From: JBQTIU01 sp052387815
GTDB taxonomy: Bacteria > Pseudomonadota > Alphaproteobacteria > CACIAM-22H2
DNA: 64,000 nt
Assembly: GCA_052387815.1 (NCBI GenBank)
Contig: JBQTIU010000057.1
Span: forward strand, 7,695 to 71,694
Direction of reading: 5' to 3'
Shown: positions 44,714 through 53,020 of the stretch, piece after piece
How positions within the stretch are numbered: the stretch's first letter is position 1
Layout: each line of letters begins with the position of its first letter
Translations under genes and position numbers: made by a program
The notes under the pieces: model-generated
Seen by the model: only the letters and a program-made list of their open reading frames with translations
Database searches by the model: none
What the model was told of the DNA's origin: nothing

Positions 44714-45730
44714 ATGCTGTTCATGAATATTCGATTGGGAGAGTATTCCTGCGCTCTAGCATCGCCCCGGCCGGGCGGGCGGCGGTGGCTTGGGGCGGCA
44801 ACCGGGATGGCCGTCCTGCTCGTCGCCCAGCCGGCTGCGGCGGGCGCGGGCAAAACGGTTCTCGTCGGCCCCGAGCGCGACAGCTACCACGCCATTTTCG
44901 GGCCCAACCTCGCCAAGGCGCTGGCGAGCCACCACACCGTCGGCGTGGAGGCGACCGAAGGCGGGGCCGTGAACATCGCCCGGGTGGCGGCGGACCCCAA
45001 CGTCATTGCGGTGAGCCAGCGCGACTTCTTCCAACGCTACCGCGCCCGCCACCCGACGACGGCGGACGAGGTCGAATTCTACGGCAGCCTGCCGGTGTGC
45101 GCGTTCGCGGTGGCGCGCCGAAACAGCCCGTTTGCGACCCTCGCCGAGATCGGGGTCGAGCGGCCCGGCGGCCGGCCAGTCGCGGTCGATGTCGGCCCGC
45201 GCGCGGGCGAGGCGGAGGCGACGTTCGCCACCCTGCAAGTCCTCGAACCCGGCCTCGTCAAGGTCAAGCTCGAATATCGGGGCGCCATTCGTGCCCTGGC
45301 GCGGGTTGCGGACGGACAGGCCGACGTGGCGTTCTTCCTCGCCTTTCCGGACCCCTCGAACCCGTCGATCCGGAACGCGCTCGACAGCGAGGCGCTGACG
45401 TTCCTGCCGATCGATACGCCGGGTTTCCTGCGCCCGCTGCCGGGCGGCGAGTCTTTGTACACCCTCCATCATTTGCGCTGGCGCGACCGCGGGCTGATCG
45501 CCGCCGAGCGGACCTTGACCACCCTATGCACGGCCATGGGCGTGGTGGTGAACACCAAGGCCGACGGGGCTTTTGTCGACCTCGTGGCCAGGGAGGCGCT
45601 GGCCGGCCGGCTGATGGGCGTCGGCGAGCGGTCGTGGTCGGACGCGGTCGGGGATTTCGTCGAGGGCGTTATCGCGAAACTGGGCGGCGCGCTCGAATCC
45701 GTGTTGACGTGGCTCGCGCCGCGGCCTTGA
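44714..45730 (+). CDS. TAXI/NMT1-type periplasmic solute-binding-like protein
   Basis: A 338-residue protein with a signal sequence (GAATGMAVLLVAQPAAA, cleavage near AAAGAG). The segments TEGGAVNIARVAADPNVIAV and FYGSLPVCAFAVARRNSPF resemble TAXI-family TRAP binding proteins, and LARVADGQADVAFFLAFPDP matches the ligand-cleft segment. No TRAP permease is in the window. An alternative start (MNIRLGEY, 44723) is possible. It is divergent from the 448-residue gene across an 85-base gap. Confidence 0.65.
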   Translation: MLFMNIRLGEYSCALASPRPGGRRWLGAATGMAVLLVAQPAAAGAGKTVLVGPERDSYHAIFGPNLAKALASHHTVGVEATEGGAVNIARVAADPNVIAVSQRDFFQRYRARHPTTADEVEFYGSLPVCAFAVARRNSPFATLAEIGVERPGGRPVAVDVGPRAGEAEATFATLQVLEPGLVKVKLEYRGAIRALARVADGQADVAFFLAFPDPSNPSIRNALDSEALTFLPIDTPGFLRPLPGGESLYTLHHLRWRDRGLIAAERTLTTLCTAMGVVVNTKADGAFVDLVAREALAGRLMGVGERSWSDAVGDFVEGVIAKLGGALESVLTWLAPRP

Positions 45731-45915
45731 GCGGGCTTGCGCCTCGCCCCCGGACCTGCTAGGGCTTGATATTCTTACCGGATTCCGGGAGTATGACAGC
45801 TCTCGTCGCGGTCCCGGGGACCAAATTTTGTTGGGGGGCGCGATGGGCTGTGTGGCGGTTGGCAGCGCCGTGGTCGATGGACCTGCGGCTTAAGGCGCGG
45901 AATTAGGGAACGAAC

Positions 45916-46341
45916 ATGCCAGTCCAGGACGAAGCCAAGAAGAAATTCGGCGATTTCATCAAGCTCCAGACCATCGACGGCAAATTCATTACCCGCGAGG
46001 AGGAAAAGCAGATCCTCCAGGAAGGGGTGATGCGCTTCGATATCCCGCTCGAAGACGGGCGCGGGATCATGCTCGGGGTCGCCGCGGAGAACGGCTACAT
46101 CCTGCAGCGCGACTGCGATCGCTCGATCGAGCAGATCCTGGAGCGCTTCGCGTCCAGGAAGGGATATATCAATGAAAAGGGGTTTGGCGATGCGGTCGCG
46201 ATCTACAAGAAGAAATCGATGGACTGCTTGCCCGAGCCGGAGGTGCGCAAGCAAGTCAAGAAACTCATGCAGGCCAAGGGTTGGAAGCCGCGGCGATCGG
46301 GCTGGGTTTTCCGCTCCAAGAAGTGGTACGCCAAGATTTAG
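45916..46341 (+). CDS. Small basic cytosolic protein of unknown family
   Basis: A 141-residue protein without a signal peptide or span. It is rich in Lys and Glu, with helical KKFGDFIKLQTIDGKFITRE and EEEKQILQEGVMRFDI, and ends in a basic, aromatic tail (PRRSGWVFRSKKWYAKI). A ribosome binding site AGGGAACGAAC precedes the ATG. No family is recognised. A nucleic-acid or regulator role is plausible from the basic tail but unsupported. It precedes the MlaA-fusion gene by about 125 bases. Confidence 0.6.
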   Translation: MPVQDEAKKKFGDFIKLQTIDGKFITREEEKQILQEGVMRFDIPLEDGRGIMLGVAAENGYILQRDCDRSIEQILERFASRKGYINEKGFGDAVAIYKKKSMDCLPEPEVRKQVKKLMQAKGWKPRRSGWVFRSKKWYAKI

Positions 46342-46466
46342 CGTCCGGCCCCGCGGCAAGAACGGCGACGCAAATTTTAGGAAATTTCCGACGCGCGTTG
46401 TGTTAGCATCCTGAACACGTAGGCCGAACGGCCCACCGATTGCGGCGGTACAGGGGGACGGACCAT

Positions 46467-48506
46467 ATGCCAGACCGCAAAGTCGTTTATTTCGGGCTCA
46501 TTCTCGCCGCGCTTTTGTCCATCACGCCCGCGGCGCAGGCGCAAGACGACCGCCTCGAGCCGGTCAACCGGGCCGTCTACGAGGTGAACGCGCGACTCTA
46601 CGAAGAGGTCATAAACCCGGCCGCCCGCTATTACCGGGACCACGTCCCGCCCTCGGTCAGGGCCGGAGTCTCGAACGTTTTCGCCAATCTGCGGGAACCG
46701 ATGACGGCCCTCTACAGTCTGCTCGAAGGCGACTTCAAGAACACCGGCGCTGCCACGGCGCGGTTTGCCATCAACACCACGCTCGGCGTGGGCGGCATTT
46801 TCGATCCCGCCACCGAGATGGGGGTAACGAGCCGCCTGCGGCATGTCAAGCATGTGCTGTGCACCTACGGCGTGCCCGAGGGCGACTTCCTGGTCCTGCC
46901 AATCTACGGACCCACCACCGTCCGCAACGCGGCGGGCGCGGTGTTCGAAGTGCTGATGATGGCGGACATGATCGGCAACATCTATTACCCGTTGGCCGCC
47001 GGCGATTTGACCGTCATCCATTTGGACCGGACCGATCAACAGGACCTGATGGTCGACCCTTACGAACGCCAGAAGGAGAGATACAGGCAGTTGTACGGAA
47101 CCGACTGCGGCGGCCCGGACCCGCACCGCCACGGGCCGGCGCCGCAATCCGCCGAGGTCCAAGAGCCGGCCGGCGATGCCGACCAGCGCGTGGCCGAGAC
47201 CGCGCCGGCGCCAGCTTCGCACCAAGCGGACGACAGCAGCCCAGGGCCGGCGAGCGATGCCGCCATGGTCCCCGTGGCTTCGACCGCCGGCGGACCGCCC
47301 GCTGCCGATGCGGTTGGACCCACTCTGGTCGCCCATGCGCCCGCCGCCCAGCCGGTCATCGGCCTGGTTGGGCCGGAGGCCCCGCGGAGCGCTGCCGACG
47401 ACAAGCCAACGGCCAACGGTTGCGCGCCCCCCGAGGCGGCCGCCGGGCGCAACGGCGGCGGCATCGTCAACGCCTCCTTCGCCGTGCCGCGCCATGGCGC
47501 CGTCATGGACCGGCCGCGCCGGCTCGCCGACGGCAGCGTGTTCGTCCCCAAGCCGGCACAACGCCTGCTCGACATCCGCACCCAGCTCACCTGCGTGGCG
47601 GAGGTCCGTCAAGCGGTGCCATTGGCCGGCCAGGTGATCCCGGACCCGAACTGGAGCGGGCGGGTCCAGGCCAGCCAGGCCGGGCGCATGCACCCCGCCG
47701 AGACCGGCTTGCCCTACATCGGCATGCCGGTCACCCAGGGCCAGATCCTGGGCTACGTCAAGCCGGTCATCCCGAGCGCCGAGCGCGCCAACATCAAGGC
47801 CGAGATCGCCCATCTGAGCAGCGAGATCCTGGTCGCCCGCCAGCGCCTGCAACAGTTCGAGGAGTTCTGGTTCGTTCCGTTCCGCAAGAGCAAGCTCGAA
47901 ATTTCCCGCATCCAGCTCGAGGGCCTGCGCAAGCGGCGCCAACAGCTCATCCAGATGTTCTCGGAGCAGGAGGTCTTGCGGGCGCCGCGGGCGGGGGTGA
48001 TCTCGGTCGCCGGCGTGGTGGCGGGCGAGATCGTCGACGCCCGCCATACCATCTTCGAGATCGTCGATCCCGCCAAGCTGTGGGTGGAAGCGATCGCCTT
48101 CGATCCCGACATGGTCAATGGAATCAAGGGCGCCTCGGCGGTGACGGCCGACGGGGTCGTCGTGCCCCTCATCCATGTCGGCAGCAGCCCGGCGATCCGC
48201 CATCAAGCCATCCCCTTGCGCTTCGCGGTCCGCGACGCGGTCCCGGGCTTGCGGGTCGGCCTGCCCTTGACGGTGCTGGTCGAAGGCCCGCGCAAGCTTG
48301 CCAGCATCGTGCTGTCGCAGGACAGCGTCGTCAAATCCGCCGGCGGCGAAACCATCGTCTGGCATCACGTCGCGGCCGAGCGCTTCGAGCCCGTTTCGGT
48401 GCGCGTCCAGCCGCATGACGGAAACACCATGCTCGTCGTCGCCGGGCTTGGCCCCGAGATGAGGATCGTCGCCCAGGGTGCGGGCCTTTTGAACCAGGTG
48501 CGCTGA
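46467..48506 (+). CDS. MlaA (VacJ) domain fused to a CzcB-type RND membrane-fusion protein
   Basis: A 679-residue fusion. A signal peptide (about 1-25, ending AAQA) has no lipobox. Residues about 27-212 are an MlaA domain: LEPVNRAVYEVN, VPPSVRAGVSNVFANLREP, RFAINTTLGVGGIFDPA and LPIYGPTTVRNAAG. A Pro/Ala-rich linker spans about 213-347. Residues about 348-679 are a CzcB-like periplasmic adaptor, with LADGSVFVPKPAQRLLDIRT, QVIPDPNWSGRVQASQAGRM, a helical hairpin (about 436-500) and APRAGVISVAGVVAGEIVDA. MlaA normally extracts phospholipid from the outer membrane. The adaptor normally joins an RND pump to an outer-membrane channel. The RND gene follows at 49248. Confidence 0.85.
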   Translation: MPDRKVVYFGLILAALLSITPAAQAQDDRLEPVNRAVYEVNARLYEEVINPAARYYRDHVPPSVRAGVSNVFANLREPMTALYSLLEGDFKNTGAATARFAINTTLGVGGIFDPATEMGVTSRLRHVKHVLCTYGVPEGDFLVLPIYGPTTVRNAAGAVFEVLMMADMIGNIYYPLAAGDLTVIHLDRTDQQDLMVDPYERQKERYRQLYGTDCGGPDPHRHGPAPQSAEVQEPAGDADQRVAETAPAPASHQADDSSPGPASDAAMVPVASTAGGPPAADAVGPTLVAHAPAAQPVIGLVGPEAPRSAADDKPTANGCAPPEAAAGRNGGGIVNASFAVPRHGAVMDRPRRLADGSVFVPKPAQRLLDIRTQLTCVAEVRQAVPLAGQVIPDPNWSGRVQASQAGRMHPAETGLPYIGMPVTQGQILGYVKPVIPSAERANIKAEIAHLSSEILVARQRLQQFEEFWFVPFRKSKLEISRIQLEGLRKRRQQLIQMFSEQEVLRAPRAGVISVAGVVAGEIVDARHTIFEIVDPAKLWVEAIAFDPDMVNGIKGASAVTADGVVVPLIHVGSSPAIRHQAIPLRFAVRDAVPGLRVGLPLTVLVEGPRKLASIVLSQDSVVKSAGGETIVWHHVAAERFEPVSVRVQPHDGNTMLVVAGLGPEMRIVAQGAGLLNQVR

Positions 48507-48513
48507 CGCCGCC

Positions 48514-49209
48514 ATGACTTTTCTCCGATCGGTCCCAGTTGCGAGACGCTCGCCGGCGGCAACCCCGCATGCGGGCGTGTGCGGTTGCCTCATTGCCGCG
48601 ACCGCGCTTGCGGCCGCGCTGTGGGCGGCGCCCCTTTTCGCCCACCAGGGGCACGCCCACGGACAGCGGCTGGAACCGATTCCGGCCGACCTCGCCGCGC
48701 CGCGAGCCGAGGCGCGCTCGGATGACTTCGAACTGGTCGCGGTGGCGGCCGACGGGAAACTGGTGATCTATATCGACCGCTTGGCCGGCAACCGGCCCGT
48801 GGCCGGAGCCGAGGTCGGCCTTTCGATCGACGGCTTTCAAGTGCCGACCGAGGAAGCGGACGAGGGCACCTATGTCGCCGCCGGATGGGCACCGCGCCCC
48901 GGCCGGCACAATCTGATCGTGGCGGTGGTCGCCGGCGAGTCGAGCGATCTCTTGACGACGACGCTCGACATTCCGGCGTTCGGCGCGGCGGGTGGTGCCG
49001 CGGCTGGGGTCGAGGGCGGATGGGCGCTCGCGCTCGCCATCGCCCTGATGCTCGCCGCCCTGACCCTGGTCGTCTCGCAATCGAGGCTCCTCGATCGGCT
49101 GCGCGCGGCCTTTGCGCCGGCATCGCAACCGAGCCCAGCGCCGCCCGACGCCCGCCGCGATGAGGCGGCGGAGCCGATCCGGCTCGACGGGCGCCGGCGG
49201 CGAGCCTGA
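48514..49209 (+). CDS. His-rich periplasmic domain protein, split-off N-terminal domain of CzcB-type adaptors
   Basis: A 231-residue protein. A signal sequence (about 20-43, ending LFAHQ) is followed by a His-rich HQGHAHGQRL stretch. The soluble domain, DFELVAVAADGKLVIYIDRL then AGAEVGLSIDG, resembles the extra N-terminal domain of heavy-metal membrane-fusion proteins such as CzcB. A C-terminal span lies at about residues 171-192. In this operon that domain is encoded separately from the adaptor core. Metal delivery to the RND pump is a likely role. It starts eight bases after the fusion gene. Confidence 0.72.
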   Translation: MTFLRSVPVARRSPAATPHAGVCGCLIAATALAAALWAAPLFAHQGHAHGQRLEPIPADLAAPRAEARSDDFELVAVAADGKLVIYIDRLAGNRPVAGAEVGLSIDGFQVPTEEADEGTYVAAGWAPRPGRHNLIVAVVAGESSDLLTTTLDIPAFGAAGGAAAGVEGGWALALAIALMLAALTLVVSQSRLLDRLRAAFAPASQPSPAPPDARRDEAAEPIRLDGRRRRA

Positions 49210-49247
49210 TGGCGCGCGCCATCCGGCTTTAGCCCAAGCAGGCGTCG

Positions 49248-52200
49248 ATGTTCCGAACCGTTGTCAACGCCAGCCTTCGCAACCGCCTGTTCGTCCTCGC
49301 CGCGAGCGCGATTCTCATCGTCTACGGCGCCTATACGCTCAAAGGGCTGCCGGTCGACGTCTTTCCCGATCTCAACAAGCCGATCGTCGTGCTGTTGACC
49401 GAGGCCGGCGGCCTGGCGCCGGAAGAGGTCGAGCTCCTGGTCTCGTTTCCGATCGAGACGTCGATGGCCGGCATGCCGGGCGTCACCCGGGTGCGCAGCG
49501 TGTCGGGCGTGGGCTTGTCGATCGTCTTCGTCGAATTCGCCTGGGGCACGGACATTTACCGGAACCGCCAGCTCGTCGCCGAGCGGTTGTCGCTGGTCCG
49601 CGAGCGATTGCCGCGCAACGTGTCGCCGGTCATGGGGCCGATCTCCTCGATCATGGGCGAGATCATGCTGATTGCCATGACCAGCGAAACCGCAAGCCCG
49701 ATGGCCGTGCGCGAGCTCGCCGACTGGGTGGTCCGGCCCCGGTTGCTGACCATTCCCGGCGTCGCCCAGGTGATCCCGATCGGCGGCGAGGTCCGCCAGT
49801 ACCGCGTGACCCCGGACCCCATCGCGATGCGCCGGCTCGATGTCAGCTTGGAGCAGGTGGAGCGGGCGCTGGCGCAGTTCGGGACCAACACGGGGGGCGG
49901 CTTCGTCGACCAGCACGCGCGCGAATTCCTGATCCGCAACATCGGCCGCACCTCGCGGCTCGAGGATCTGCGCACGCTCGTTATCGGCTCCCGCCAGCAC
50001 GAACCGATCCTCCTGCGGCACGTCGCGGCCGTCGACTTCGCCCCGCGCTACAAGCGGGGCGAGGCGGGCTTCATGGGCCGCCCGGCGGTCATCGTCAGCA
50101 TCCAGAAACAGCCGGGCGCCAACACCATCCACTTGACGCGCGAGATCGAGGCGGCGCTTGCCGACCTCGCCGCCCATTTGCCGGAAGGCGTGCGCGTCAC
50201 CGACATCCTGTTCCGGCAGGCCGACTTCATTTCCGCCTCCATCGCCAACGTCGAGACGGTGCTGAAGGAAGCCGCGATCATCGTCGCCGTCGTGCTGTTT
50301 CTGTTCCTGCTGAACGCGCGCACGACCCTGATCTCGCTCGCCGCCTTGCCGGTCTCGATCCTGATCACGATCGTCGTGTTCAGCTATTTCGGGCTGTCGA
50401 TCAACACCATGACGCTGGGCGGGCTTGCCATCGCCATCGGCGAGCTGGTGGACGATGCGGTGGTCGGCGTCGAGAACGTGTTCCGCCGGCTGCGCCAGAA
50501 CCGCCAGCGCGCCAGCCCGTCGAGCAGCCTCCAGGTCATCGCCGAGGCCTCGCAGGAGGTCCGCTCCAGCATCATCTACGCGACCCTGATCGTCATCCTG
50601 GTGTTCGTGCCGCTGTTCGCCCTGCCGGGCATCGAGGGGCGGCTGTTCGCCCCCTTGGGCGTCGCCTATATCGTCTCGATCCTGGCCAGCCTGCTGACCT
50701 CGATCACGCTCACGCCGGTGCTCTGCTACTATTTGCTGCCGCGCATGAAACGCCTCGAGCGGCCGGAGCCGTTCCTGGTCGCGCATCTCAAGCGCGCCTA
50801 CGGCCGGGCGGTTAACCGGGCGCTCGACCGCCCGCGGCCGCTCGTCCTGGTCGCGGGCGCCGCGGTGGCCATGGCCACGATCGCGCTTCCCTTCCTGCCG
50901 CGCGCCTTCCTGCCGCCGTTCAACGAGGGGACGCTGACCGTCAACGTCCTCCTGGACCCGGGCATTTCGCTCGCCGAATCGAGCCGCATCGGCGCCATCG
51001 CCGAGCGCCTCATCCTGCAGGTCCCGGAGGTCAAGCTGGTCGGCCGGCGGACCGGCCGGGCCGAGCTCGACGAGCATGCCGAGGGCGTCCATTACGGCGA
51101 GATCGAGGTCGATCTCAAACGGTCGCATCGCGGCCGCGCCGAGGTCCTCCGGGACGTCCGCGCCCGGCTCGCGGTCCTGCCCGTGGCGGTCAACGTCGGC
51201 CAGCCGATCTCGCACCGCCTGGACCACATGCTCTCGGGCGTGCGGGCCGAGGTGGCGCTGAAGATTTTCGGCGACGATCTGGAGACGCTCCGCCGCCTCG
51301 CCGCGACCCTGGAGGCTCGACTTCAGCGCATTCCCGGGCTCACCGACTTGGCGATCGAGAAGCAAACGACCATCCCGCAATTGCAGGTGCGGGTGGACTA
51401 CGACCGCGCCCGGATCTTCGGGGCGCAGCCGGCGGCGGTGACCGAAGCGCTCGAAGGCCTCTCCCACGGGCGTACCGTCTCGCAGGTCATCGAGGGGGCG
51501 CGGCGCTTCGACGTCGTCCTGCGCCTGTCCGATACCGACCGCACGACCGAGCGCCTCGCCAGGCTCCTGGCCGAGACGCCGATGGGAAGGGTCCCGCTCA
51601 TGACCTTCGCCGCGGTCGAGAACAGCGAGGGCCCGAACCAGATCCTGCGCGAGAACGGGCGCCGGCGCATCGTCATCATGGCCAACAGCGACGGCTCCGA
51701 CCTATCGGCCATCGTCCGCGCCATGCGGGCGGAGATCGCCGCCACGCCCCTGCCGCCCGGCTACTTCACCGGCATCGAGGGATCGTTCCAGGCGCAAGAG
51801 CAAGCGACGGCCCTCATCTCCCTCCTGTCGCTGATCTCGCTCATGCTGATCTTCCTCGTCCTCTACAGCCGCTATCGCTCCACGGTCCTGTCGCTCATCA
51901 TCATGGTCAACGTGCCGTTGGCGCTGGTCGGCGGCGTCGCCGCGCTGTGGATCGCCGGGCAGCCCTTATCGGTGGCGAGCATGATCGGCTTCATCACCTT
52001 GGCCGGTATTTCCGCCCGCAACGGCATCCTCAAGATCAGCCACTACATCAACCTGGCGCTGCACGAGGGCGAGGTCTTCGGCCGGCAGCTCATCGTGCGC
52101 GGCAGCCAGGAGCGGCTGCTGCCCGTGCTCATGACCGCGCTGTCGGCGGGCCTGGCGCTCATTCCGCTGATGATCGGCGCCGATGCGCCCGGCAAGGAAA

Positions 52201-52358
52201 TCCTGCATCCGGTGGCGATCGTGATCTTCGGCGGGCTGATCAGCTCGACCTTGCTCGATGCGCTCCTGACGCCTGCCCTGTTCCAGCGGTTCGGCGAGCG
52301 GCCGCTCGCCCATCTTCTCGCGGGCCAGAGCCCCTTGATGCCGGCCGAGGCCTACTGA
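49248..52358 (+). CDS. Heavy-metal-efflux-type RND permease (CzcA/CusA family)
   Basis: A 1036-residue RND pump. It begins RTVVNASLRNRLFVLAASAI with the RND-typical GLPVDVFPDLNKP. The transmembrane proton-relay region is LGGLAIAIGELVDDAVVGVE at about residue 390, with VEN following. The CzcA-type first aspartate is absent; the position is Ala, as in CusA, while the VDD and VEN acidic residues remain. Periplasmic segments (MSSIMGE-type ISSIMGEIMLIAMTS) and a second set of spans follow. It belongs to the heavy-metal-efflux (HME) group. No outer-membrane factor gene is adjacent. Confidence 0.92.
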   Translation: MFRTVVNASLRNRLFVLAASAILIVYGAYTLKGLPVDVFPDLNKPIVVLLTEAGGLAPEEVELLVSFPIETSMAGMPGVTRVRSVSGVGLSIVFVEFAWGTDIYRNRQLVAERLSLVRERLPRNVSPVMGPISSIMGEIMLIAMTSETASPMAVRELADWVVRPRLLTIPGVAQVIPIGGEVRQYRVTPDPIAMRRLDVSLEQVERALAQFGTNTGGGFVDQHAREFLIRNIGRTSRLEDLRTLVIGSRQHEPILLRHVAAVDFAPRYKRGEAGFMGRPAVIVSIQKQPGANTIHLTREIEAALADLAAHLPEGVRVTDILFRQADFISASIANVETVLKEAAIIVAVVLFLFLLNARTTLISLAALPVSILITIVVFSYFGLSINTMTLGGLAIAIGELVDDAVVGVENVFRRLRQNRQRASPSSSLQVIAEASQEVRSSIIYATLIVILVFVPLFALPGIEGRLFAPLGVAYIVSILASLLTSITLTPVLCYYLLPRMKRLERPEPFLVAHLKRAYGRAVNRALDRPRPLVLVAGAAVAMATIALPFLPRAFLPPFNEGTLTVNVLLDPGISLAESSRIGAIAERLILQVPEVKLVGRRTGRAELDEHAEGVHYGEIEVDLKRSHRGRAEVLRDVRARLAVLPVAVNVGQPISHRLDHMLSGVRAEVALKIFGDDLETLRRLAATLEARLQRIPGLTDLAIEKQTTIPQLQVRVDYDRARIFGAQPAAVTEALEGLSHGRTVSQVIEGARRFDVVLRLSDTDRTTERLARLLAETPMGRVPLMTFAAVENSEGPNQILRENGRRRIVIMANSDGSDLSAIVRAMRAEIAATPLPPGYFTGIEGSFQAQEQATALISLLSLISLMLIFLVLYSRYRSTVLSLIIMVNVPLALVGGVAALWIAGQPLSVASMIGFITLAGISARNGILKISHYINLALHEGEVFGRQLIVRGSQERLLPVLMTALSAGLALIPLMIGADAPGKEILHPVAIVIFGGLISSTLLDALLTPALFQRFGERPLAHLLAGQSPLMPAEAY

Positions 52359-52372
52359 CCCTGGGGGATGAG

Positions 52373-52759
52373 ATGATCCGGTGGATCGCGCTGTGGTTCG
52401 GGGTCCTCGCGTTCGCGGTTGCACCGGGGCTGGCGCACGACCAGCCGGCGACGGGACCCAACGGCGGACCCGTCGCGGACTTCGCCGGCAACCACATGGA
52501 ACTCGTCGTCGCCGACGGTCTGGTGACGATCTATCTCACCGATGCCAACGCGAAGGCGATCGACGCCAAGGGCGCCAGCGCCAGCGCCGTGGTGCTCGCC
52601 AACAAGAAGCAAGAAATGGTCCCGCTCGCGCACGTCAAGGCCAACATGATGCAGGGCAAGGGCGGCTTCCTCGCCGCCAAGGACCTGCGGGTGGTGGTGT
52701 CGATCGCCCTGCCGGGCAAAAGTCCGGCCCAAATCCGCTTCGCCGACATCGTCAAATGA
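52373..52759 (+). CDS. Small periplasmic protein of a metal-RND operon
   Basis: A 128-residue secreted protein. The signal peptide is about residues 1-20, ending GLAHDQ. The mature part begins PATGPNGGPVADFAGNHMEL and includes a beta-rich DGLVTIYLTDANAKAID segment. It has several Met and His residues (NHMEL, HVKANMMQGKGG) that could bind a metal. Similar small proteins are seen in heavy-metal RND operons. It starts 14 bases after the RND gene. A soluble metal chaperone role, like CusF, is inferred. Confidence 0.72.
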   Translation: MIRWIALWFGVLAFAVAPGLAHDQPATGPNGGPVADFAGNHMELVVADGLVTIYLTDANAKAIDAKGASASAVVLANKKQEMVPLAHVKANMMQGKGGFLAAKDLRVVVSIALPGKSPAQIRFADIVK

Positions 52760-52831
52760 CGGCCGCGCGCCGGTTGCCGGCCACCCAGTCGCAAGGGTAT
52801 ACTGTAACCGCCCGGGATCGAGGAGGCTGGC

Positions 52832-53014
52832 ATGGGATTCCTGTATATCGCGGCGCTCGTGGTGGCGGTCGACTTCGTCGCCAATGTGTCGGCGGAGTTC
52901 ATCGCCGAAGTGTTCGGGGAATACCTCAACTCCGTGGCTCTAGACTGGTTCATGGCGGGCGTGGAGAAGAAGCTTGAACCGGAGTTGGACATCGACCTCG
53001 AATCCCTCGAATAG
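52832..53014 (+). CDS. Small membrane-associated protein (60 aa)
   Basis: A 60-residue protein with an excellent ribosome binding site (AGGAGG) at good distance from the ATG. The N-terminal half (GFLYIAALVVAVDFVANVSA) is hydrophobic and the C-terminus is acidic, ending LEPELDIDLESLE. No family recognised. It sits between the small periplasmic protein and the second MlaA-like gene and is likely co-transcribed. Its acidic tail could dock a partner. Confidence 0.68.
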   Translation: MGFLYIAALVVAVDFVANVSAEFIAEVFGEYLNSVALDWFMAGVEKKLEPELDIDLESLE

Positions 53015-53020
53015 CTCGCC

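Noticed and set aside
42390..44853. Long plus-strand open frame across the mitofilin-like and 448-residue genes
   Set aside because: Antisense to two better supported genes and Arg/Asp/Gly-rich without family features.
45840..45900. Short frame of about 16 codons before the 45916 gene
   Set aside because: Too short, no ribosome binding site and no conservation evidence.
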